This document shows positions 37,241 through 45,144 of a DNA stretch of 64,000 nucleotides, piece by piece. Under the pieces are notes generated by a model that was given only the letters and a program-made list of their open reading frames with translations, did not search any database and had not been told where the DNA came from. Origin of the DNA: Sphingobacteriales bacterium (lineage in GTDB: Bacteria; Bacteroidota; Bacteroidia; Chitinophagales; Chitinophagaceae); NCBI GenBank assembly GCA_004144185.1, contig SEFP01000003.1, positions 280,134-344,133 of the forward strand, in the 5' to 3' direction. A program made the position numbers and the translations under genes. Each line of letters starts with the position of its first letter. The stretch's first letter is position 1.

Positions 37241-37304
37241 ATCCGATTCAACGGGTTCCGGAATAAGCTTTACCAAACGTCTGTTTTGACACATATCTAT
37301 TCCA

Positions 37305-37664
37305 ATGTTTGTATTTCATACCCAATCGCTCTTTAAAGCCCGTGGTATCCGCAAGCCGCTGCACTGGTTGCTTCAAAATGGCTTCCCGGTATCGGCCGCC
37401 CGGGCCATCGCCCGCGAAACGTACAAGAGCCTTCCCTTGATTCATCTGGAGCGGCTGTGCAGGCTCCTCCACTGTACGCCGAATGACCTGGTTCGCTGGC
37501 AACCGCCTGAAGGCACGGTAGTGACCGGCCATCCGTTGCAACCGTTGATCGACAGCCCTTTGGCGGGCCTGGAGTGGATGAGCCGGTTGGAAGAACTGTC
37601 GCTGGATGAACTGCGGGCACTGGGCCGTAAGATTGAGGGCAGCCAGCCGGACGAATCCGCCTAG
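37305..37664 (+). CDS. small helix-turn-helix DNA-binding protein
   Basis: A 119-residue protein with an N-terminal Cro/C1-like HTH (about residues 12-68: FPVSAARAIARETYKSLPLI for the recognition region, then HLERLCRLLHCTPNDLVRWQP). The tail from about 70 is not conserved and rich in Leu and Glu. Probably a transcriptional regulator. It overlaps the convergent SMR transporter gene by four bases at the stop codons. Confidence 0.8.
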   Translation: MFVFHTQSLFKARGIRKPLHWLLQNGFPVSAARAIARETYKSLPLIHLERLCRLLHCTPNDLVRWQPPEGTVVTGHPLQPLIDSPLAGLEWMSRLEELSLDELRALGRKIEGSQPDESA

Positions 37665-37981
37665 TGACTGGAAACGGCTTTGAGCCCAACGACGCTGCCG
37701 ATGAGGGTACAGACAAAAAACAACCGCCAGAAGGTAGCCGGCTCTTTGAAATAGAAGATACCGATCAGGGCCGTTCCTACGGCACCTATGCCAGTCCATA
37801 CCGCATAGGCCGTGCCCATCGGGATCGTCTGGGCAGCTTTGCTCAGCAACAGCATACTAACGCTCACCGTGACCAGGAATGCAATGGTCCAGCCGAGGTT
37901 CCGGAAATTGTTGGACAGGTTGAGGCAGGTTGCAAAGGCAACTTCAAACAAACCGCCCAGAATCAGGTATAGCCAGGCCAT
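37661..37981 (-). CDS. small multidrug resistance (SMR) family transporter
   Basis: A 106-residue protein with four transmembrane helices. The essential membrane Glu is Glu13 in GGLFEVAFA, and the family signature IPMGTAYAVWTGIGAVGTALIG lies in the third helix region (partial quote). The C-terminal helix has LIGSVVGLKAVS. It resembles SugE/EmrE-type exporters of quaternary compounds or guanidinium; which substrate is not clear. It shares an overlapping stop with the HTH regulator, and could be its target. Confidence 0.88.
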   Translation of the reverse strand: MAWLYLILGGLFEVAFATCLNLSNNFRNLGWTIAFLVTVSVSMLLLSKAAQTIPMGTAYAVWTGIGAVGTALIGIFYFKEPATFWRLFFVCTLIGSVVGLKAVSSH

Positions 37982-38046
37982 AACAACAGGTATTAAAGAG
38001 ATAACAGCAATCGCACCTTCGGAGTCGGGTTACGGTCTGCCAAAAG

Positions 38047-38084
38047 AAAATCCCTTTCCGGAATGGATTCCGGAAAGGGATTTT
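38047..38084. terminator. secG terminator, built from two TTCCGGAA octamers
   Basis: An 18-bp perfect stem (AAAATCCCTTTCCGGAAT / ATTCCGGAAAGGGATTTT, 38047-38064 and 38067-38084) with a GG loop. Same architecture as the rpoC terminator, 17 bp past the secG stop. Confidence 0.9.
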
Positions 38085-38100
38085 TAAGAAACGAAGTGAA

Positions 38101-38469
38101 TTACTGACCCGGTGTTGCAGGGGCAGCTGGTGCGGCGGGTGCCGATTGCTGCGCAGGTGCTGCCGGGGCTGTAGGGCCGCCCTGCTGAGCCGGAGCCGAC
38201 TGTTGGGTAGGGGCTGCCGGTGCGCTGGAGGCCTGACGCATCTTGGGATAGGTAGCTACCGAAATCACGCAGATGGCGGCAATCAGTCCCATGGTGACCC
38301 AGGTGCCTTTCTCCATAACATCAGTAGATTGTTTAACACCCATTACCTGGCTGCCCAGCGAACCAAACGAACCGGCCAGTCCGCCGCCTTTAGGGTTTTG
38401 AACGAGCACAAAGAAAGCCAGAACTACACAGAGAATGATAATGAGTACGGCGAATAAAATACTGGTCAT
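38101..38469 (-). CDS. secG: preprotein translocase subunit SecG
   Basis: A 122-residue membrane protein with two helices (about 3-22 and 55-75), of the Sec translocon. FVLVQNPKGGGLAGSFG is the SecG signature. The C-terminal tail is Ala/Pro/Gln-rich and low complexity (about 80-122). Its ATG overlaps the stop of the upstream TPR gene by four bases (ATGA), so it is translationally coupled. In many Bacteroidota groES-groEL follow secG; here a terminator follows instead. Confidence 0.93.
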   Translation of the reverse strand: MTSILFAVLIIILCVVLAFFVLVQNPKGGGLAGSFGSLGSQVMGVKQSTDVMEKGTWVTMGLIAAICVISVATYPKMRQASSAPAAPTQQSAPAQQGGPTAPAAPAQQSAPAAPAAPATPGQ

Positions 38470-39503
38470 GGACGGTGTTGCTGCTCGATGGCAGCTATTT
38501 TTTCAGCAAAATAAGTGCTTTTTTGCGGGTTTCGCAATTGCAATTGTTCGTATACGCCAATGGCCTTTTCCCATTTCCCCTGGCCGAGGTAGATTTTGGC
38601 CATGGTTTCGGTCGTTGGGTTGCCTTCGTGGGAAATGCTTTTGACAGCCATCTCAAAAACCACTTCCGGAATTTCTTCATCTTCCTCTTCCAGCGCTGCG
38701 GCCAGCTTTCCCTTTTGCCACATGGCTTTCAGGGCTTTTTTATCTTCCTGTTCCTCGTCGGCTTTTATGCGCTTGGAATGAAAGAACCGAAGCCATTCAC
38801 CAAACGAACGCATCACCATCAGATCATTTCCGGACGGTTTTTTAAGTTCGAACGGGGCGGATTCGTCTACGATGGAAACGCCCTGATGCTTGAAATAATC
38901 CTTGGTAAACAGCGGCTGGATAACCGGCTCGTCCGGTGATGTGGCCTCATCGGTATCCATCGGTGCGATTCCATCCATAGGTGCAATCCCGGGCGAGGGT
39001 TGTGAAACCGGTGTATTTTCCAGTTTAGCTACCGGCTCGGGCTGAACGGGTTCCGGAGTTTCTGATTCATCTTCTACAACCGGTTCCGAAGGCTGCGGAG
39101 CGCTTTCAGTTATCGGTTCTTCCGGTTCAGACAGTACTTCCGCTTCGGTCTCCACTTCGTCAATCGGCTCTGGTTCGGACGAAACGGTTTCCGGAACAAT
39201 GGATGTTTCCCCGGGTTCCGGAAGATGGGGTTCAGGATTTGATTCTGCTTCTGCAGGTTCCGGAACGACCGCTTCTACGGTCTTTAGTTTCTCGACCCAG
39301 TAATGCAGCAGCACCGGATTGACCCCAAAGAAATGAGGCAGTTCACGCAGCGCGGCACCTTCATCATCCAGCAGCCGGCGTAGCGCCTGTAAGGGCAGGA
39401 AATACGGATAGTCGTCGGCCAGGCTATGCAGTTGGGCCTTTCCCGCTTCATCAAGCGTCATGTTATGAGCATTCCGGAGGGAAAAAGGTGAACTACTTTG
39501 CAT
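38466..39503 (-). CDS. TPR-like protein upstream of secG
   Basis: A 345-residue protein from the ATG at 39503 (the frame is open a little further with a TTG). The N-terminal about 95 residues are helical (TLDEAGKAQLHSLADDYPYF), the middle (about 100-210) is a highly acidic, Pro/Glu-rich low-complexity segment, and the C-terminal 60 residues carry a tetratricopeptide-like repeat (TTETMAKIYLGQGKWEKAIGVYEQL). Position between lptE and secG is conserved in many Bacteroidota. Role unknown; probably soluble. Confidence 0.78.
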   Translation of the reverse strand: MQSSSPFSLRNAHNMTLDEAGKAQLHSLADDYPYFLPLQALRRLLDDEGAALRELPHFFGVNPVLLHYWVEKLKTVEAVVPEPAEAESNPEPHLPEPGETSIVPETVSSEPEPIDEVETEAEVLSEPEEPITESAPQPSEPVVEDESETPEPVQPEPVAKLENTPVSQPSPGIAPMDGIAPMDTDEATSPDEPVIQPLFTKDYFKHQGVSIVDESAPFELKKPSGNDLMVMRSFGEWLRFFHSKRIKADEEQEDKKALKAMWQKGKLAAALEEEDEEIPEVVFEMAVKSISHEGNPTTETMAKIYLGQGKWEKAIGVYEQLQLRNPQKSTYFAEKIAAIEQQHRP

Positions 39504-39517
39504 AAACAGGTGCGAAT

Positions 39518-40018
39518 TTACCAATTCACAAACGCTTTGTTGAAAATATCATCGGCCAGCTGGGCACCGATGTTGTCAATCAGGCTTGCTTCAACCGATT
39601 GAAGCGTCTGGGTAGCCGAGAAATCGGTGAACCGGGTAAAGGTTTGATTAAAGGACGCTTTCGGATCGGGGCGGTTTTTAAAGTCGACGGCTACAGAGAT
39701 CGTGAGGCGGTTCTGCGTAGCAATCTGGGTGTTTTGAACCCCCGTAACGGTGACTTCATAGGCCGTGATCACGCCGGAAAGATTATAATCAGCATTGTCA
39801 GTACTAACGGGTGCCAGTCCGGTCTGCGAGAGAATCCGGGACCGGACTTTTTCCGTCAGCGCGGCATTAAGCGTCGGCGATACATACCGGGCGCGGTTTT
39901 CGAACACCTGAATCCGGATGGTTTTTCCGGAAATACTGGCGCCGCTCAGGCTATACACCCCACAGCCGCTCAACGGCAGACAGGCGATAGCCAGCAGAAA
40001 AACAGAAAACAAACGCAT
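39518..40018 (-). CDS. lptE: LptE-like LPS assembly lipoprotein
   Basis: A 166-residue lipoprotein (SPII signal ending LPLSGC, Cys19) of the LptE type, which plugs the LptD barrel in the outer membrane and helps insert lipopolysaccharide. Supporting: position between the EBP and the TPR/secG genes, size, and the C-terminal DNIGAQLADDIFNKAFVNW end typical of Bacteroidota LptE. The start at ATG 40018 fits the signal; an upstream TTG start is less likely. A TATATTTG promoter box lies 20 nt before it. Confidence 0.85.
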   Translation of the reverse strand: MRLFSVFLLAIACLPLSGCGVYSLSGASISGKTIRIQVFENRARYVSPTLNAALTEKVRSRILSQTGLAPVSTDNADYNLSGVITAYEVTVTGVQNTQIATQNRLTISVAVDFKNRPDPKASFNQTFTRFTDFSATQTLQSVEASLIDNIGAQLADDIFNKAFVNW

Positions 40019-40038
40019 GGATGGGAGCAAACGGGGCG

Positions 40039-40046
40039 CAAATATA
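40039..40046 (-). promoter_or_regulatory. lptE promoter -7 box
   Basis: TATATTTG on the minus strand, 20 nt before the lptE ATG at 40018. The -33 position holds part of a TTCCGGAA octamer, not a TTTG. Confidence 0.4.
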
Positions 40047-40068
40047 TTGCAGCTTCCGGAAGAGCTGT

Positions 40069-41325
40069 TTAGTCGGTGATATCGTACTCTTTGATCTTCC
40101 GGTACAAGGTACGTTCTGAAATTCCCAATTCGGAGGCTGCATCGCGCCGCCGGCCCCGATGCTTGCGCAAGGCTTTTATGATCAGTTCTTTTTCCACATC
40201 ACTGATCGAAAGCGATTCTTCCACCTCCTGCGCGTCTTCATGAGCGGCGGTTGATACAGGTGTCAGTGCAGCCGATGGCAACCGGTTCAAGGGCGTCGGA
40301 TACGAAGGAGCGGCATACCCTCCGTTGGGAGGCGCCGGATAGGAATTGAGCATGGTTTCCGGAACCGGACCATTTGGGGTACCGGTCATCCCGAACAACG
40401 CTTGTTTGAGATCGTTGAGATCCCGTTTAAGGTCAAAAAACAGCTTGTACAGGATATCGCGCTCTGTGGCGGTAAACTCCTGGCCGGCCTGGCTGGTACT
40501 GAGGCTGCTGATAGCCGGCAACGACAGATTCTCAGAGATGGCTTTGGCCTGTGGCAGAAACCGTTCCAGGGCTGTGCCGGTAACTACGCGATCTGTTGAC
40601 AACACAGACACCTGCTCGGCAATGTTTTTCAGTTCGCGGATATTGCCCGGCCACGGATACTGAAGCAGCATCTGTTGGGCAGAGGCGTCCAGCTGGATTC
40701 CCGGCGTGCGGTATTTATCGGAGAAATCGGCGGCAAATTTCCGGAACAGCAATAAGGTATCTTCCTGGCGGTCGCGCAGGGCCGGCACCCGGATGGGCAC
40801 CGTGCTGAGACGGTAATACAGATCTTCCCGGAACTTGCCGGTGCGGGTAAAATCGAGCAGATCGCGGTTGGTGGCGGCAATCACCCGGACGTTGGTTTTC
40901 TGCACTTTCGACGAGCCTACACGGATGAATTCTCCGGTCTCCAATACGCGAAGCAACCGGGCTTGGGTGCCGATGGGCATCTCGCCGATTTCATCCAGAA
41001 AGATGGTTCCGCCATTGACCGTTTCGAAATATCCTTTACGGGCATCAACGGCGCCGGTAAAAGCTCCTTTTTCATGGCCGAAGAGTTCCGAGTCGATGGT
41101 GCCTTCCGGAATGGCGCCGCAGTTTACGGCGATAAACGGGTTGTGTTTGCGGGGCGACAGGGCATGGATAATGGCGGAAAAGGCTTCCTTACCTACCCCA
41201 CTCTCTCCTGCAATCAGTACGGTAAGATCGGTACCGGCAACCTGGTTGGCCACTTCGAGGGCATGGTTGAGCGCAGGTGCGTTGCCGATGATCCCGAAGC
41301 GGGATTTAATACTTTGAACGTCCAT
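40069..41325 (-). CDS. sigma-54 interacting AAA+ transcription activator with Fis-type HTH
   Basis: A 418-residue activator from the ATG at 41325. It lacks an N-terminal receiver domain. The AAA+ domain has Walker A GESGVGKE, the GAFTGA sigma-54 contact loop (EKGAFTGAVDA), Walker B GGTIFLDEIGEMP and the sensor region FREDLYYRL. A variable linker (about 310-375) precedes a C-terminal Fis-type HTH (RRRDAASELGISERTLYRKIKEY). It would open sigma-54 promoters, but no RpoN gene is in the window. A promoter box TACTTTTG lies 9 nt before the ATG. Confidence 0.92.
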   Translation of the reverse strand: MDVQSIKSRFGIIGNAPALNHALEVANQVAGTDLTVLIAGESGVGKEAFSAIIHALSPRKHNPFIAVNCGAIPEGTIDSELFGHEKGAFTGAVDARKGYFETVNGGTIFLDEIGEMPIGTQARLLRVLETGEFIRVGSSKVQKTNVRVIAATNRDLLDFTRTGKFREDLYYRLSTVPIRVPALRDRQEDTLLLFRKFAADFSDKYRTPGIQLDASAQQMLLQYPWPGNIRELKNIAEQVSVLSTDRVVTGTALERFLPQAKAISENLSLPAISSLSTSQAGQEFTATERDILYKLFFDLKRDLNDLKQALFGMTGTPNGPVPETMLNSYPAPPNGGYAAPSYPTPLNRLPSAALTPVSTAAHEDAQEVEESLSISDVEKELIIKALRKHRGRRRDAASELGISERTLYRKIKEYDITD

Positions 41326-41334
41326 AGGGAACCG

Positions 41335-41342
41335 CAAAAGTA
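41335..41342 (-). promoter_or_regulatory. activator gene promoter -7 box
   Basis: TACTTTTG on the minus strand, only 9 nt before the ATG at 41325, implying a very short 5' UTR. Confidence 0.5.
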
Positions 41343-41461
41343 TCAAAGAGACTAAAGATGACCAGCAGAAGCTGAATGAAGATGGTTCAATGGCTCCAAT
41401 CCGACTTCCGGGCGCAGGTACGTACGCGTATCCGGTTGTATCCAAAAGGCCTTCCGGAACG

Positions 41462-42883
41462 CTATACCAATACGCCACGGAGCGTAGCCTGTGTAGCATC
41501 GGTGATACGCACCTGCGCATAGCTACCGGGCTTTAGATCTGTCTCGTTTTTAGCAAACACCACACGCTTGTTGTCGTCACTGCGGCCCGTCCACTCGTCT
41601 GCCCTTCGTTTACTGGTATTTTCAATCAGGACCGTTACCACCTTGCCGATTTGCGCCTGATAGCGCTGCCGGCTATTTTCATTCTGAATGACAATGATTT
41701 CTTCCAGCCGGCGTTGTTTAACGTCTTCCGGAATATCATCGGCAAAACGGCGGGCGGCCAGCGTGCCGGGGCGCTCACTGTAAGAAAACATATACGCCAG
41801 ATCGTACCCTACCTCGCGCATCAGGTTGAGCGTATCCTGGTGTTCGGCTTCCGTTTCGGTGCAGAACCCGGTAATCACATCGGTACTCAGGGCACAGCCC
41901 GGCATGATTTCCCGGATGCGGCGCACTTTGTTGAGATACCATTCACGGGTATAGGTGCGGTTCATCAGTTGCAGCACCCGGGTGTTGCCGCTTTGCACCG
42001 GCAGGTGGAGGTATTTGCAGATGTTATCGTACCGGGCCATCGTGTGCAGCACCGCGTCGGTAATGTCTTTTGGATGCGAGGTAGAAAACCGGACGCGCAG
42101 CAGAGGCGAAATCAACGCGACCCGTTCCAGCAGACCGGCAAAATCAACCGTTTCATCTCCGGCATACCAGTGATAGCTGTCTACGTTCTGACCCAGTAAG
42201 GTCACTTCGCGGTAGCCGCTATCGAACAGGTTCTGACACTCGGCTACGATCGAATGCACTTCGCGGCTGCGCTCCCGTCCGCGGGTAAACGGCACTACGC
42301 AGAACGAGCACATATTGTTGCATCCCCGCATGATCGACACAAATGCCGAAACGCCATTGGTATCAAGTCGAACCGGGGCAATGTCCGCATAGGTTTCTTC
42401 CCGGCTCAGCAACACATTCACGCCCTTTTGTCCGCTTTCCGCTTCCTGAATCAGTTCCGGAAGCGTGCGATAGGCATCGGGACCGATCACCAGATCCACC
42501 AGTTTTTCTTCCTCCAGAAACTTAGCTTTGAGTCGCTCGGCCATACAGCCCAGTACCCCAACCAGCATTCCGGGGCGGTGCTTTTTGTAGCCTTTGATAT
42601 GCATTAGCCGGTGTCGCACCGTTTGCTCGGCCTTTTCGCGGATAGAGCAGGTATTGAGCAGCACCAGATCCGCTTCTTCCACATTGCGGGTGGCACCGAA
42701 TCCTTCGCCCTGCAAGATGGAAGCGACAATTTCGCTGTCGGAGAAGTTCATCTGGCAGCCATAGCTTTCGATGTAAAACTTCTTCCGGTACTGGTTAGGG
42801 TCGCTCGCAAAAGGAGCAAACGCCTCTCCCTGACGGGCTTCATCGTGAACCTTCTCATCCGGGCGGTACAACACATCTTGCAT
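41462..42883 (-). CDS. miaB: tRNA i6A37 methylthiotransferase MiaB
   Basis: Radical-SAM enzyme converting i6A to ms2i6A at tRNA position 37. From the ATG at 42883, 473 residues. N-terminal cluster Cys43 ([10 protein letters not shown]), Cys79 ([11 protein letters not shown]) and Cys113 (GCMAER); radical-SAM Cys188, Cys192, Cys195 ([15 protein letters not shown]). The C-terminal TRAM domain has [21 protein letters not shown]. It is head of the miaB-EBP-lptE-TPR-secG cluster. A promoter (42890-42918) begins 7 nt before the ATG. Confidence 0.95.
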   Translation of the reverse strand: MQDVLYRPDEKVHDEARQGEAFAPFASDPNQYRKKFYIESYGCQMNFSDSEIVASILQGEGFGATRNVEEADLVLLNTCSIREKAEQTVRHRLMHIKGYKKHRPGMLVGVLGCMAERLKAKFLEEEKLVDLVIGPDAYRTLPELIQEAESGQKGVNVLLSREETYADIAPVRLDTNGVSAFVSIMRGCNNMCSFCVVPFTRGRERSREVHSIVAECQNLFDSGYREVTLLGQNVDSYHWYAGDETVDFAGLLERVALISPLLRVRFSTSHPKDITDAVLHTMARYDNICKYLHLPVQSGNTRVLQLMNRTYTREWYLNKVRRIREIMPGCALSTDVITGFCTETEAEHQDTLNLMREVGYDLAYMFSYSERPGTLAARRFADDIPEDVKQRRLEEIIVIQNENSRQRYQAQIGKVVTVLIENTSKRRADEWTGRSDDNKRVVFAKNETDLKPGSYAQVRITDATQATLRGVLV

Positions 42884-42889
42884 AAGGCG

Positions 42890-42918
42890 CAAAATTACGG
42901 TATTGTCTACAGCCGCAA
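42890..42918 (-). promoter_or_regulatory. miaB promoter, leaderless type
   Basis: Minus strand TTG (complement 42916-42918), 18 bases, TAATTTTG (complement 42890-42897), then CGCCTT and the ATG. Good consensus match; transcription would start at or within a few bases of the ATG. Confidence 0.6.
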
Positions 42919-42943
42919 CAGGTTCCGGAACGGCTGGCGCTGG

Positions 42944-43177
42944 TTACTTTCCACTGACTTGCACGCCGTCCGGAAGATGCTTTTTCAGGTTCAGACCATA
43001 GGTATAGTTGGTGGCAACGACCACATCGTTGGCGTCAAAATGCTTTACGATCCCATTGTCGGAAAGCGCCACCACCCAGCAGGAATTTTGGTGCTGACCA
43101 TAATCAATCAGAAAAATAGCATGGCCCCGTCCGAGTGGGGTATCGACCAGAATCGTAGGGTTGAGTTGCAACATCAT
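42944..43177 (-). CDS. small hypothetical protein
   Basis: A 77-residue protein, starting MMLQLNPTILVDTPLGRGHAIFLIDYG. It has a hydrophobic first half and a TYGLNLKKHLPDG end. Small proteins with a similar LNPTI..TPLG.G.A.FLIDYG start are common hypothetical genes in Bacteroidota. No function can be given. It lies upstream of miaB on the same strand, 60 bp away. Confidence 0.6.
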   Translation of the reverse strand: MMLQLNPTILVDTPLGRGHAIFLIDYGQHQNSCWVVALSDNGIVKHFDANDVVVATNYTYGLNLKKHLPDGVQVSGK

Positions 43178-43479
43178 ACTAAAGGCGTTTATAAAAGCGT
43201 CTGGGTGGCAACATTCCGAAACCGTGCCCAGCCAATGGTTTGTAGAATGCTTAGAATCAACTTTTTAGAAAAATCTCTACAGTCTGCTGGTGGGCAATCG
43301 TTTTTGTTCCGGTTTTCGGTGCGGAGGGCTGACGGCAGAAAATCGGTTTTGCATTTAAACTTTTGCGCCAAGCTGTACTCAGAGGAATCGGTTTTGCAGT
43401 CCCTGTTTGACCGGCAGGCTGGCATTATTCTTATAACTCACTTTTTCAATCTTCTTCTCTTTTAACCTCTCTTCTGTTT
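43178..43479. other. divergent intergenic region, 302 bp
   Basis: Control region between the small hypothetical gene and the OmpA lipoprotein. A TTTG at 43406-43409 with an A/T-rich stretch at 43423-43440 may be the OmpA promoter, but the -7 box is not a good match. I see no gene in it. Confidence 0.4.
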
Positions 43480-44163
43480 ATGAACAACATGAAAACCCTG
43501 GGCGTTGCCCTTCTTGCTGCCACCACACTGGGTACTACCAGCTGTGATTCGTCCCGTCAAATGAGCAATCAAAACAAAGGTGTGCTGATTGGCGCCGGTT
43601 CCGGAGCGGCTGTAGGCGGTGTTATTGGCCGCATTGCTGGCAATACTGGCCTGGGTGCTATTATTGGTGGTGCTGTAGGTGGTGTGACTGGTGGTGTAAT
43701 CGGTCGCCGGATGGATAAGCAAGCCAAAGAAATCGAGCAGTCCGTACCAGGCGCCAAAGTAGAGCGCGTAGGTGAAGGCATCGTGGTTGAGTTCAGCGAT
43801 GCGGTTCTGTTTGGTACTAACCAAAGCAGCATCTCTCCGAACGCGGCGTCCACCCTCAACAAGCTGATCACTGTTCTGAGCAACTATCAGGATACCAACC
43901 TGGAAATCGATGGTCACACTGATGACCGCGGTACCGATCAGTACAACCAGCAGTTGTCTGAAAAGCGCGCCAACTCGGTTGCAGGCTACCTGCGCAGCAA
44001 TGGTGTTGCATCCAGCCGGATCACCACCAAAGGCTACGGTGAAATGTATCCTAAATACGATAACACCACTGCCAGCGGACAGGCCGGTAACCGTCGGGTC
44101 GAATTCCAGATTACTGCCAACGAAAATATGAAGCGTGACGCTGCCCGCGAGGCGGGTCAGTAA
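43480..44163 (+). CDS. OmpA-family lipoprotein with glycine zipper
   Basis: A 227-residue outer-membrane lipoprotein (SPII signal ending LGTTSC, Cys22). A glycine-zipper hydrophobic stretch (about 34-78: GVLIGAGSGAAVGGVIGRIAG, a similar repeat after it) is followed by a C-terminal OmpA domain (about 95-215) with peptidoglycan-binding residues in NLEIDGHTDDRGT and QLSEKRANSVAGYL. Such proteins tie the outer membrane to peptidoglycan. Confidence 0.93.
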   Translation: MNNMKTLGVALLAATTLGTTSCDSSRQMSNQNKGVLIGAGSGAAVGGVIGRIAGNTGLGAIIGGAVGGVTGGVIGRRMDKQAKEIEQSVPGAKVERVGEGIVVEFSDAVLFGTNQSSISPNAASTLNKLITVLSNYQDTNLEIDGHTDDRGTDQYNQQLSEKRANSVAGYLRSNGVASSRITTKGYGEMYPKYDNTTASGQAGNRRVEFQITANENMKRDAAREAGQ

Positions 44164-44189
44164 GCTTCCGGAATGTTAGACTTTAGTAG

Positions 44190-44221
44190 AAAGGGCTGTT
44201 TGAATATTCAAACAGCCCTTT
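44190..44221. terminator. bidirectional terminator
   Basis: AAAGGGCTGTTTG (44190-44202) pairs perfectly with CAAACAGCCCTTT (44209-44221) around an AATATT loop. It lies between the OmpA lipoprotein and the convergent lipoprotein gene. Confidence 0.85.
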
Positions 44222-44246
44222 TCGGTGCTACTTATGGTCTCAGGAA

Positions 44247-45008
44247 TTAGTTTCGAGACATATAATAGGTACAGTTGGTTGTTACCTGGGTGGTATTATT
44301 TTTCTTGAATATCGTCAGGTTCAATGCAATGCCACTACCCGACTGTCCGGTGTTAAGATAGCCATATCCGGAATACGTGCTACCCATCAGCACCTGATTA
44401 GGAATATTTATTTGTGACATCCGGCAACTGATCAGGCACATCAGCGCGCTGTTGTTGTTTTCAAAATTGTTGATGTACATCGTATCCCCTCCGGTGCCAT
44501 TTTTAGAAAGGGTATTCTCGAAACTGGCAGCGCCCCCACTGCAGGTGGACGTTGTCCGGTAGGGAGTGCCGGTCAGGTAACCGGAGCAGGAGGTATCTCC
44601 CTTGACCTTTATAGTAAAGCTGTATTCCTGGGCTTTTCCGGTATCCGCCTTTGCTGATAGTTTGATTGGATAATCCCCATTAGCAGCGCCTTCGTAATAG
44701 AAGATGGCATTGGTCGAAAAATCAGGATATCCACTTGAGATCGGCATGGTATCACGGATACCCTGCGGAACACCGGATAATTGAAGGGTAACTTTTTGAG
44801 ACTCGCCATGATCATATACAACCTGCAAAGGCATATAGACAAGAGATGGGTTGCCAAAAGGCGTTTTTTCAAACGTCAGATCACTGATGCCCGAAACCCG
44901 AAATGCCGGACGGTAGGGTTCGCCGGCCACATTGACAGTCGTATATTCCTTGGTACAGGAAGCCAATACGGTTACGGCAGCTGCAACCGCCAGAAGTTGG
45001 GTTTTCAT
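44247..45008 (-). CDS. hypothetical lipoprotein
   Basis: From the ATG at 45008, 253 residues with an SPII signal ending VLASC (Cys18). The mature protein has several cysteines (SCSGYLTG, TSTCSGGAAS, MCLISC, TTNCTYY) that may pair, and beta-rich segments (VTLQLSGVPQGIRD, YSFTIKVKGDT). No family is recognised. It faces the OmpA gene and is divergent from sucC. Confidence 0.7.
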   Translation of the reverse strand: MKTQLLAVAAAVTVLASCTKEYTTVNVAGEPYRPAFRVSGISDLTFEKTPFGNPSLVYMPLQVVYDHGESQKVTLQLSGVPQGIRDTMPISSGYPDFSTNAIFYYEGAANGDYPIKLSAKADTGKAQEYSFTIKVKGDTSCSGYLTGTPYRTTSTCSGGAASFENTLSKNGTGGDTMYINNFENNNSALMCLISCRMSQINIPNQVLMGSTYSGYGYLNTGQSGSGIALNLTIFKKNNTTQVTTNCTYYMSRN

Positions 45009-45086
45009 TCTAAAGAAAAGTTTCCTCAAACATAATCTGCATTTCTGCTTTATACAAGCGCACCTTCTTTCTGGCGTCTTCTGCCC

Positions 45087-45094
45087 TATCTTCG
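45087..45094 (+). promoter_or_regulatory. sucC promoter -7 box
   Basis: TATCTTCG, a variant of TAnnTTTG, 50 nt before the sucC ATG. Confidence 0.4.
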
Positions 45095-45144
45095 CCCCGC
45101 TTTTTCTTACCTTTTTCTATCCCGCTTTATAAAAGCACGTCCTA

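Larger units (their letters stand above)
36770..37304. other. intergenic region with terminator and candidate ncRNA, 535 bp
   Basis: Holds the terminator of the M16 operon (36797-36833), then A/T-rich DNA to about 37045, a near-consensus promoter (37048-37078), and a candidate structured RNA (37083-37240). A TTCCGGAA octamer is at about 37256. The HTH gene begins at 37305. Confidence 0.6.

Noticed and set aside
43189..43425. 78-codon minus-strand frame in the OmpA upstream region
   Set aside because: No similarity, poor composition, and it covers the likely control region.
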